Shown: one piece after another, positions 33,501 through 42,150 of the stretch
How positions within the stretch are numbered: the stretch's first letter is position 1
Layout of the letters: every line of letters starts with the position of its first letter
Source of the DNA: Nereocystis luetkeana
Taxonomy: Eukaryota; Sar; Phaeophyceae; Laminariales; Laminariaceae
Assembly: GCA_031213475.1 (NCBI GenBank)
Contig: JARUPZ010000034.1
Span: 5,246,680 to 5,310,679, forward strand
DNA: 64,000 bases
Reading direction: 5' to 3'
Translations under genes and position numbers: made by a program
The notes under the pieces: generated by a model
Seen by the model: the letters and a program-made list of their open reading frames with translations, nothing else
The model's database searches: none
What the model was told of the DNA's origin: nothing

Positions 33501-35897
33501 ACATGACGTGCTCAATGGCCTGGCGGGGTATCTGAGCGCCCTTCTCTTCGTCAGGTCAAACACGCGAGAGTGAGTTGGGTTTGTGAGTTGTGTAATTTTT
33601 CTTGTGTGTGTGCTTTGTTGTCCTTGTGCTGTTGACGGTTACCCCCTTTTTTGTGCGTGCGTGCGTGCGTGCGTGCGTGTGTGTTTGTTTGTTTGCTTGT
33701 TTCTCCTTGTTTGTTGCCTTTCGCTCCCTGTTGTCGTTTCTGTTGTTGTGGCTTTTTTTATTTACGTTCGACCAACCAACGAATCAAAACCCACGAGCCA
33801 ATCGACCAACCAAGTGACGGTCACATACACAAACCCGCCTGCGTATCAACCAACCAGAGTATCGATGCACCCCAGCCAACAGACCAACCACCCGACCAAC
33901 AAACCAAACCATCCAACCGACTTCACGAACAACCAATCGACCAAGAGACCAACAACCCTCCCAAAGATCAATCCACCAACCAACCAACCACCAACCAACG
34001 GATGAAACAACCCAACCCACAAATAAGGCAACCAATGCACCCAGCCGACAAACCAAATCAACCAACCTGACCAGCAACTATCGGACCAACAGGGCAACCA
34101 CCAACCTAACGACCAACCAGCCAACCGACCAACGAATTACTGAAAAAAAAAAACACCCACAAACTTTTAAGCTTTTGATGACTGCGCGGACGTTTTTCTG
34201 GCCCAAAATACCTGAAAATTGCGTGTGATGATTTTTTGCAGAAGCACGTATGTATAGTGAGCAGCAAAGCTGGTTCAAAACTCTAAACAAATCACCCCAA
34301 AACACATTTTCCTGTTTTGCATTCCACGCGTGGTAGGGATAGGAGTACAACACTTTTTGGTTCAAAACATTGCTGACCGCCGGGGGTGGGGTTAATTAAC
34401 CGTTTTTTGGAGCGCAGTCCCGTCTTGGGGGACAGACTATTATGGGGGGCTATAGTAAATAAGACCTACAGTACACACAAAAACCTTTCTGTTCACCAAT
34501 TTTTACTAACAATATTTGTTCCTATTTACTATGGCCCCCCGCAACACTTATAATTTAAGTTGTTTGTCCCCGAAACGGAACTGCAGTTTTTTACCCCAAA
34601 CGGGTCGATTTATGTCTCTTAGGGAAAAACTGACGATAGAAAAGCTTTATTTTTACCAATCCGCCGGAGGACAAATATTAAAAAAAAACAAAAAATGCCG
34701 ACACGTGATACATCAACGACCACTGCTGCGTTGATTGGGGGGGGGTGGTACTGAAATCCGTGTCCGACTCACAAAACGCAAGAGGAGTCGCCCGGCCCGG
34801 CTGCGACACATTGACCCATGAACCCGTGCTGCCGCTGGGCGCTCTCACGCTGCGCGTAGAATGTAGGTAGCATCAAAGTTACCAACCATTGTTTCGGCCA
34901 ACCATTTGTTTTGGTCGCTATCTCGAGGTCCGGGAGGGGTTATATAGCCCACCATGGTTGGGATGCCATGGGTGTTTTACCACATTGTGTCGTGATGTAG
35001 TCAATAAGGCTTTAGGTTTTTGCAACGTTTTTTTTTTCTCCTGCGTGAAAAAACGCTTTTTGGGTGACTTACTAACGACATTACTAGTAGTATTTAGAGG
35101 TCGTCGATTGAACGGCGTTGGAAAAAAAAATGGTGCACATCGGCCAACGCACGCACCATTCTCCTGTTGACCTTCGATATGTGTCCAAGGGAGTTTGCTT
35201 ATATCCCACAGGATCTGGGTTTTTTTTTTTTTGTGTGTCGCGGGCGATCCGGAAATAGTAAGGCCTCGGTTGGTGGGACCGTTTCCACGTCTACGGCTGG
35301 GTGTGATGTCCTTAATTATTTCGTAACGAAAAGCTTGCTTCTATGCACAACAGGGAGGTCGGAGAGGAAGAGGCGCCGGACCAACTTCTCCTTCGAGTGG
35401 TGGACCGAATCATCTCGGACGGAACCGACGCACCCTCGGAAGGACGATGGGGGTCGCCGAACTCCCCTTCCAACTCCCCGAACGACAACAACGACGGCCA
35501 TGGCGGTCATGACGACGGCGGTGGAAGCGGTGGAAGCGGCGGAACCGACAACGACCAAGACTGCGGCGGAACTGACAACGGAAACCGTTTCAAGAGCGGC
35601 TCTTTTTCCTCTCTCCCCCCTTCCCCACCCCCCGCGGTGACCGCCGCCGCCGCCGCCGGCATCTCCAACTCCAGTGAAACGGGCAACGATAACGACAGTC
35701 TCGCGGGTCCCGTCGGCAGCGGCGGCGGCAGAGGTAACACCGGCGGGGCCGGCAGCCAATCAGGAGGCGAGGCCGCCCGCGCCGACCAATGGGGGGAGGT
35801 CGACCCCGACGCGGGGGAATGGGAGGACCCGAACAACCGACGAGTTGTTGATGTCGATGTTGATGTCGGTGGTGGTGGCGGCGGTGGCGGCGGCAGG

Positions 35898-35931
<34 letters not shown>

Positions 35932-38900
35932 GTGGTGGTGGTGGTAGCGGCGGCAGCGGCAGTGGAGGCAGGCGGAGGCGGCGAGGGGGGAAGGGGCGTG
36001 GACCGTCTCTCGGTGGGGAGAGGGGCAGCAAAGGGGAGGCCGTGGTTGGGGGGGGGGTGGCGCAGACTACGCCGGCGCAGTCGCAGGCCCAGTCGCAGGT
36101 AGCGGCAGCATCGGCGGCGGCGGCAGCAGCGGCGGCGATGGCGACGGTCGAGGCGAGCGAAGGGTACGGAGGAGTGTTGACGTACGAGTGGCACGGCAAG
36201 ATGTACCTGGGGGCGGCGCGAGGGATTTCTGGCATCCTTTTCGTGCTTATGCAAGGTGAGCCCGGGGGCGGGGGTTGGGGTGGGGGCGGTGAGCGGTGGG
36301 TCAAGGTGAGGGCGGGGGCAGCTTTGGAACGCGTGGGGGGGGGTAGGGGGGGGAGGTGAAGCGGGTGGGGGGAGTGGGGGCAGTGGGGGGGGTTGGGGCG
36401 AGGGGGTAGGTGGAAGGGTTCGTGACGGGGTGGGTGGGTGGGTCAGGGTTACCTTGTGGGTGGGTGGGTGGGGTGGATGGATGGGTAGGGTGAGGGGTTA
36501 GCTTGTGCGCCGGGACTGACGGTCGTCGACATCCAGATGGCCAGCCGGGCGCGCCGACAATCGCAACCGTTGCCGTTCCCTCCGCAAGCTATTGATGGGC
36601 CCCCATTTCGACGGACGTCCCTTTTGATGACGGAAGAAATTGACCCAAAGTAGTCTCGCAGGTCGTCTCTGATACCCAACCCCCCCCCCCCCGCCCCCCT
36701 CCTCCCCGTGAATATCCTACCGCAGCTCTCCAGACGGTGTACGGGGAGTCGCTTTTGGTGGGGGCGCGAGGAGGAGAGGGAAATGACAGGGCAGACCTGC
36801 CCCCTCAGGTGATAGTTGCGGCCTTTAGCGGTGGTGGCGGCGGCGGTGGTGGTGGTGGTGGTCATAGTGGTGTTTTTTTTTTGTCGTCGTGGTCGATATT
36901 GTTGTTGTTGCTGCTGCTGTTGCAGCTGCTGTTGTTGTTCTTATTTGTGTTCTCGCCGTCGTCGTGTCCGGGCAAAGTCAGATCATGAGCACGACGCAGC
37001 AGCAGCAGCAGCAACAACAGCAGCTCATTTCATTTCGCCCGCCCAGCACCGTCAATGCTCGGCAAGCGTAGAAACCCTCGGTACTATTTAAAGTGAATTC
37101 CTAGGACACAAACGTATCCTCTTCTTCTTGGTATTTACAGTTCTCCCCAGGGCAGTGCCATAGCAATTCACCCCTCCCGCCCCCACCCCCCATGCCCTAC
37201 CCCCCATGCCCTACCCCCCCACCCCCTCACCCCCTACCTCCCACCACCTCCCGTCTCCAGCCTCCAGCCCCCACCCCTAAGCCCTCATCCCTTGCCCCTC
37301 ATTCCCTTCCCCCCATCCCCCATCCCCTACCTCTCATCCCCTACCCCCCACCCCCTCCCGCCTTCACCCTCCATCCCCTACCCCGGCGCTCTCGCCATCC
37401 CCCCTAGGCGGCAGATCAGCTTTACCTGATCCGCAACACCGTGGACGCAGTTCTCGCCACGGCCTTACCTGAGGGCAACTTCCCCTCTAGCCCGGTTTCC
37501 GCGGACGACAGGTGGGAGTTTTCTTTTTCTTTTTCTTTTTCTTTTTCTTTTTGGATATGTTTGGCTGCGGTTGGAATTAGATCGTTAGCGACTGTCCTGT
37601 TGCCAGGTGTAGGCTCAACGGCCATTTATCATTCATGCTTGCTTGCCGTCGAGACAGGGTCGTTGGTGCCTCCCAACCATTTTGCTACGCCGTCCAGTAC
37701 GGCACGGGACCGCTGGCGTTCGTGTTGGGGGGTTGTTTGTGTCGTACTGGAAAGGGGTTTGTGGAGAGGTGGAAGAGGGGAGGGAAGGGGGGAGGGAAGA
37801 TGTGCGGGAGGGGAGGTGGGGTGGGAGAGAGAGAGAGAGAGATGGAGAGAGACTAGACCGGGGGCTGCTCGTGGGCTTGCTCGTGGGCTTGTGCTTTTGA
37901 GTGTTTGCTAGTTTGTGTCTGTGCGTGATGGCGTTTGTGGTTGTGTTCGTGCTCGTGCTTGCGCGTTTGCGCTTGTGCGGATGCCTGCGCCTTTGCTAGT
38001 GGTGCGTGTTCATTGCCCGGCGGGCCCTTGCGGTGCTGTTGCAGCTTGCGCCCTTCACAGGGCCGGCCCACCGTTTTGCGCGCTGTGTTCTCTGCATCCC
38101 GGTTTGGTGCGTTGTTTCATGCATGTCCGTGCCACGTATCCAGTGCCCGGTATCATGCGCTGTGTTACATGTGGCATACCAGGTACCAGGTACGCCTTAC
38201 GCCCTGTGATGTGTGTCCCGTGTCACACGAGGTTTGCCCTATGCTCTGTACCCTGTGCGATCTGTCCCGTGCCCCGTGTCACGAGCCCGCCCAAAAATAA
38301 ACCTAAATTAAGCAGCACATCCGAAAACCAGTAGCCAAGCCCCCCCCACCCCCCCCCGCCCCACCCATCCTCGAGACAACCCTGCACTGGCAACTCCCGC
38401 TTGGACCGCAAAAACGCGTTTGGCGGGGCAAGCAAGAGCGATTTGTAGTAGCCATTGCCACCAGAGCAGAGTTGCTGATTCAGGGTCTCCCGTGTCCCGT
38501 ATCGAGTGTCCCGTGCCCAGTGTCCAGCGTCCTGTACGAGGTTAGTGTTTTGTGTGTGCTGTGTCCCGTGTGCTGCGTCCCGTGGCATGCTTTTTTGGTG
38601 TTCTGGGTCTCAAATCCCTGTGTCCTGTGTCCCTGTGTCCTGTGCGCCGTGCAATGAATCACACCTCTGGCAGATCATGATCTATCTATCTACCATCAGA
38701 TATATGATCTAGTTCCTCGCCTGCCGTTGTGAGAGGTTGTTTGTGCGGAATCTGCCTTATAGGGCAGATCCCCAGCCCTGGAAACAGGCGCTGCTATAGA
38801 TCATGCGGACTATACGGGTCCCAGCCGGCAACATTAGGCACAGCAGCAGATCACACTAGATCGGAAACCTATCTGCCTCGAAAGATCTACATCATGAACC

Positions 38901-40975
38901 GTGCGATTCGATAATCTGTGGATGATCTGTCCGAATTGAATCGATGTTCCCTGCGTCAACTGTAATGTATACCGTGTCCTGTCCTGTCCTGTGTCGTGTC
39001 CCGTGTCGTGTGTCCCGTGTTTTTTTGTTTTTTGTCCCGTGTCCAGGTTGGTCCAGTGGTGCCACGGGGCGCCCGGTGTGATCCCGATGCTCACAAAGGC
39101 CCACGAGGTCTTCGAGGACGACCGGTGAGGGAAGCGGGCGAGACGTGTGTCATGGGAGGGCTGGGAAGGGGGGGGGGGGTGGGGGTGTAGACGCGTTCTA
39201 CGATATAGAGGTAGCACATTTCCGCTAAAACTGTTTTTCTGAGTGAAAAAAGTTCCTCGGCCCCCAAAATTCGACGGAAGGCCAATCTTATTTCGAAAAT
39301 CGACGTTTTTTGTATGCTTGGGCCATGGAATTATTCGTCGGGATGCAAATTTGATTTTTGCTGAAATCAGTTTTCGGGGGTGAGGTATGGAGCTCCTCTA
39401 TTGAGGAGCCTGGGAACAATCAGGGTGAACCTCTATCGTAGAACACCTCTGTACTCCATTGTCATGCATGACCGTAGGCGCATGACCATAAGACCCTCGC
39501 ATCCCTACAATGCCCGGCGGGGGGGGGGGGGGGGGGGGGGTGCTTGAGGGGTGTTCTTTTGTTGCTTGCCTTGGCCGTCTGACCATGGACCACGCACCCC
39601 TTTCGAGACGGAGCACAGTTTTTCCTAGCGCCGTTCCGAACACTTGGGCGCTCGTCACGGCTTTTCCATGTATTACATAGAAACGTTTTGCCATTTCTGT
39701 CCCCGTCCTGTTTCGGTGTCTGTGGTCACCATCTATTTCCTAGGGGAGGGGGGGGGGGGTGCTCGAAGGGGGGGGAGGGGAGTACTCGATATCACGCATG
39801 GCCGACATCACGCGTGGCCGTGGTCGTACGACGATAGACCCTCGCATCCCTACAATACCGGGACGGAGAACGTCGGGTTTTCACGGACCAGGCATATCAA
39901 GTAGATCATACGGCGTCCACCCGGCAACATGAGCTAGTTCATACAGACCATACAGATCAGGTGCTGAATCATCTAGATCGTACTCACAGCGATCGTTTTT
40001 TTGTTTTTGTTTGTTTGATTGTTGATACCTTGTTCCCGCCCGTTTATTTACCGTGTCTGGCAAGTTTTGGCCACCCCCCCCCCCACTTCGTCGTTTTTAT
40101 GACGGAAAAGTATCCACACAACACCATCGCTGCTGCTTTTTTCTTTTTTTTTCTGCTACTGCTGCTGCTGCTGCTCATTCCTCGCTTCCGTCCGCTTCTA
40201 CCTAAAGTTTGGCAAGGTAACCATGGCGTAGATGAAGACATCCGTCGATCTTGGGGTTGTGACTAGAAGTCGTATCATTGCTCTATACCCATACCCATAC
40301 CCACGAATGCGATCTTGTTCCCGCCCGTATTACCGTCTTTTCGAAGGTATCCATCTCCTATCGACCGCCTTTTTTTTGTTTTGCTACAACAGTATGTGTA
40401 TAGTATCCGTATATACGTGTGATCTTGTCCCCGTCCGTTTTACTGTATTCCGAAAGATATCTAGAGATGGCGAGGCGGTCGTCAGACGTGGTGTGGAAGC
40501 GAGGCTTGCTGACCAAGGGCAATGGCATCTGCCACGGCGTGGCGGGAAACGGGTACGCCTTCCTGTCGATGAGGAAAGCCGATGGGGCCGACGGGCGGCA
40601 CCTCCACCGGGCCAGGAAATTCGCGGGTAGGTGTAGACGTGTTTCCTTGGCTTTTTCTCGGTGTTGCCTTTTGTTATCTGTGTATCTGTGATCTGTGTGT
40701 CTGTGATATGTGTCTTGTTTGTGTCTGGGTGTGTTGTGATCTGCTTTGTGTTTGTGATTTTGTGTGATTATGTATGGGCGTGTTTGTGATTTGTCTGCTT
40801 TGTTCATGGGTGTGTTTGTGGTCTGCGTGCTTGTGACCTCTTTCGTGTTTCGATCGATGTTGTTTTGTGATCGATCCTGTTTGGCGGACCCGTATGTTTG
40901 TCTTCTGCGTGTGTCTTCTGTCTTTCTGTTCTCGTGTTGTCTTGTGTGTCTGTCTCTCTGTTTGTCGGTCTGTCG

Positions 40976-41009
<34 letters not shown>

Positions 41010-42150
41010 TCGTATCTATGTCCGTGTCGGTGTGTGCCAGTGTGTGTAACCTTTACTGCTGTGACATATTCTGTGAACGATTTTGCGGTGTCGCAAGCGA
41101 TACGATGGCTGCTGGTGTTGGTCAACCGCGACGGCAGTCGGAGCCGCGCTCGTGATTGCTGCCTAGTATAGCGATCGCGAGGGTAACCGTCACGAGCTCG
41201 AGTCCGCCGCTTTTTTCCAGCGTGTCCGACTTCATTCGCCGCCTGATTTAGGTCTTTTTCGTTTTTGCGCGTGGGTGATACTGCGCGAGCAGGACCCCGG
41301 ATGCCCCAGCCACTTTTACGAGAGTCGCGAGCCCCCCCCCCCCCCCCTTAACCCTCCTCATACCCCCTCCCTCTTTCTCTTCCTCTCCGCCTTTGCCCCC
41401 CCCTCCCTCCCTCCTGCCCCCTCCCTCTCGTCCCTCTCCTCTCCTCCCGTCTCTCCCCCCCCCTCCCCAACCATCTCCCTCGTCTTACTCTCTCCCTATT
41501 CTTCCTCCCCTCTTCCCGTGTCCCTCTCCTACCCTCTCCTCTTCTCCCCCCCCCCCACCCCACCTCCCCCTCCCCCCTCCCATTCAGGCTTCACCGCCTC
41601 GGCGGTCTTGGGCCCAAACCCCTCCGCGGGAGAACACGCCTTCCGTGGAGACCCCTTCGGGCCCGGCGCCCACGCCCACCCCAGGGGCGCCGCCGGCGGC
41701 GGCGGCCTGGGCCGAGCATCGCCCCACGACAACGGCAAACCTTTTCCCACCTTCGGTTGGCCCGGCAGCGCGCACCACAAGTCTTCCGGGAGTGGCGTGG
41801 TCAACGCTGCTGCCGCTGCCGCCGCGGCTTCCGCGGCGGCGGCGGTGGTGGTGGCCGTGGGCAACGGTGGTGGCGGGGTGTGCGGTGGCGCTGCGGGCGG
41901 GGGTGGGGGGAGGGCCGGCGCGGGGGGCGGGGGTCGGTTGGACTCCGGCGGGGGGGGAGGCGGAGGCGCGGGCGGGTCGGGGGGAGAGGTGAGGCGGGAG
42001 CGGACGGAGCTGCCGTGCCAGGCCCTCCCGGACCGACCGATGTCGCTGTTCGAGGGCCTCGCGGGAGCGGCGGCTTTTATGGCGGACATGGTGCCGGAGT
42101 CCGGGGCCGGGGAGCATGCCTGGTTTCCGTCCTTGGAGCTGTTTCCGTGA
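30511..42150 (+). CDS. LANCL: LanC-like protein gene (nine exons, 5' exon not found)
   Basis: LANCL proteins are zinc-dependent relatives of the bacterial lanthionine cyclases; mammalian ones add glutathione to dehydroalanine and dehydrobutyrine residues. The landmarks occur in family order: GEAGTAGYCLLFL, FLTGSAGVHAVGAAVAQ, HDVLNGLAGYLSALLF, LTYEWHGKMYLGAARG, FPSS..DDRLVQWCHGAPG, GICHGVAGNGYAFLS and RPMSLFEGLAGAAAF. The nine exons chain in phase (0,0,1,2,1,2,2,1) to a TGA stop, giving 723 codons against about 400 in animals and plants. The excess is low-complexity sequence in exons 5 and 9. The zinc ligands are present (Cys in WCHG, Cys-His in ICHG), and so is the Asp of HDVLNG. The His of GAAHG is Arg. 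The N-terminal exon lies upstream of 30.5 kb and was not identified. Confidence 0.92.
30690..31010 (+). repeat. Eight tandem units of about 39 bp
   Basis: Unit GTAGTGGGGGTACGATAAAC + CAGTCAAATTCTAAGTAAT, nearly identical across eight copies. The last unit runs into TTGTCCCCTAAACAGGACTG, the right half of a family B MITE. Confidence 0.9.
31211..31337 (+). repeat. 63-bp tandem duplication
   Basis: CAATAGTTGATGATTTAGAT..GATCTGTACGATCT twice in a row, almost identical. Part of the GATC-rich repeat family. Confidence 0.88.
31380..31900 (+). mobile_element. SINE-like R repeat with internal duplication
   Basis: The central part (GATCCCATTGCTG..CCGGACACCT) is present twice, about 140 bp apart. Lies 70 bp before LANCL exon 2. 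Confidence 0.68.
31971..32045 (+). CDS. LANCL: LANCL exon 2
   Basis: Acceptor CACACAG/GTG and donor AGACAG/GTGGCC, 25 codons, phase 0 on both sides. VAGYANPLELAAAYLDAAQ is the amphipathic helix that precedes the FxxGxAG motif in LANCL proteins. The joint to the next exon gives SVERQGFAFLTGSAG with family spacing. Confidence 0.8.
32115..32520. repeat. (TAGGG) pentamer array
   Basis: TAGGG units with AGTAGAG and GGGCAG variants, in the LANCL intron between exons 2 and 3. Telomere-like, but one T short of TTAGGG. Confidence 0.9.
32744..32867 (+). CDS. LANCL: LANCL exon 3, likely GC-AG intron donor
   Basis: Acceptor ATTCAG/GGG. Reads GFAFLTGSAGVHAVGAAVAQ and then a basic helix. It aligns with VTFICGRAGVCALGAVAAKH of plant LanC-like proteins. 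The GT sites nearby leave the wrong phase for the next exon, whereas GAG/GCAAGA at 32867/32868 gives phase 1 and fits exactly. GC-AG introns are a known minor class with AG/GCAAGT donors. An alternative is the GT at 32879 with an acceptor at GCGGAG inside the next exon. Confidence 0.8.
33330..33414 (+). mobile_element. LINE 3' stub in LANCL intron
   Basis: CTCCGTCTCGAAAAGGATGC..CAACAAATCAGTACG plus a C-run, 62 bp before exon 4, whose pyrimidine tract it partly supplies. Confidence 0.62.
33476..33554 (+). CDS. LANCL: LANCL exon 4 (HDVLNGLAGYL)
   Basis: Acceptor CTCGGCAG/TG and donor GTCAG/GTCAAA. Reads LAEDEPRSHDVLNGLAGYL and SALLFVR. It matches the (D)ELLYGRAGYLxALLF segment of eukaryotic family members, but DVLNG is closer to the D-V-I-x-G form of bacterial LanC enzymes, in which this Asp is catalytic. 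The donor is weak beyond GT. Confidence 0.85.
33770..34135. repeat. (ACCA)/(ACCAACC) array
   Basis: Degenerate CCAACCAACC repeat over about 360 bp in the LANCL intron between exons 4 and 5, preceded by a TGCG/TTTG run. Confidence 0.85.
34400..34600. mobile_element. Family B MITE interrupted by family A
   Basis: Left part to 34439 and right part from 34544. A segment with AAAGCTTTATTTTTACCAAT and CCGCCGGAGG follows to about 34680; it recurs, reverse-complemented, inside the 53.6-54.1 kb copies. Confidence 0.78.
34440..34543. mobile_element. Family A MITE inserted in a family B MITE
   Basis: It splits a TTAA-type MITE (34400-34439 and 34544-34600) at GGACAGACTA, which dates family A activity after that family B insertion. 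Confidence 0.82.
35354..36255 (+). CDS. LANCL: LANCL exon 5 with large Ser/Asn/Gly insert
   Basis: Acceptor ACAACAG/G and donor GCAAG/GTGAGC; 300 codons plus one base on each side. The first 25 residues (APDQLLLRVVDRIISDG) and the last 30 (LTYEWHGKMYLGAARGISG, ILFVLMQ) are family sequence. Between them lie about 240 residues rich in Ser/Pro/Asn, then Gly runs of up to about 25, then Gln/Ala repeats, at a point where relatives have a short loop. The codon at 36219-36221 is CGA (Arg) where LANCL and LanC proteins have the conserved His. The insert may contain an intron that codon reading cannot reveal. Confidence 0.85.
37415..37511 (+). CDS. LANCL: LANCL exon 6
   Basis: Acceptor GGCGGCAG/AT (not the nearer CTAG, which breaks phase) and donor GACAG/GTGGGA. 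Reads DQLYLIRNTVDAVLATALPEG and then NFPSSPVSADD. It matches LVKPTVDxVxxLxFPSGNYPSS..GDDR of the family and completes Arg with the next exon. A CTTTTT array begins just after the donor. Confidence 0.88.
39047..39124 (+). CDS. LANCL: LANCL exon 7 (zinc-ligand WCHGAPG)
   Basis: Acceptor GTGTCCAG/G and donor GACCG/GTGAGG. Reads LVQWCHGAPGVIPMLTKAHE and VFEDD. WCHGAPG is the most conserved motif of eukaryotic LanC-like proteins, and its Cys is a zinc ligand. The exon is preceded by a CCGTGTC-type minisatellite. Confidence 0.93.
39193..39445. mobile_element. Family D foldback element
   Basis: Best-preserved ends: TTCTACGATA on the left and ACCTCTATCGTAGAAC on the right. Lies in the LANCL intron after exon 7. 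Confidence 0.78.
39450..39900 (-). repeat. R repeat pieces around a LINE end
   Basis: R tail pieces at 39455-39515 and 39780-39895 flank the LINE fragment; the second contains ATGGCCGACATCACGCGTGG, an internal doubling. Confidence 0.6.
39535..39745 (-). mobile_element. LINE 3' end, longer fragment
   Basis: Matches the 11.2 kb copy from its tail through to CACCATCTATYTCCTAGG, with many substitutions. Homopolymer G precedes it on the plus strand. Confidence 0.65.
40457..40626 (+). CDS. LANCL: LANCL exon 8 (zinc-ligand ICHG)
   Basis: Acceptor CGAAAG/A and donor GCGG/GTAGGT. Reads YLEMARRSSDVVWKRGLLTK, then GNGICHGVAGNGYAFLSM and HLHRARKFA. The Cys-His pair of ICHG supplies the other two zinc ligands. 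The acceptor is placed by phase and by the match YLxxAxxxxxVVWxRGLL. A CTGT/TGTC array fills the following intron. Confidence 0.93.
40680..41045. repeat. TGTG/GTCT array in LANCL intron 8
   Basis: GTGTCTGTGAT-type repeats grade into (GTCT) at about 40940-41010. Confidence 0.85.
41588..42150 (+). CDS. LANCL: LANCL exon 9 (C terminus, Ala/Gly insert)
   Basis: Acceptor CATTCAG/G after about 200 bases of C/T tract. It opens with GFTASAVLGPNPSAG, runs through about 115 residues rich in Pro, Ala and Gly, then returns to family sequence: LPDRPMSLFEGLAGAAAFMA, followed by WFPSLELFP and TGA at 42148. RP(F/Y)SLFEGxxG and a terminal FPxxEL are the family C terminus. The insert stands where relatives have some 20 residues. 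Confidence 0.88.

Noticed and set aside
35507-36304. Minus-strand 265-codon Pro-rich frame
   Set aside because: Shadow of LANCL exon 5; poly(Pro) is the complement of poly(Gly).
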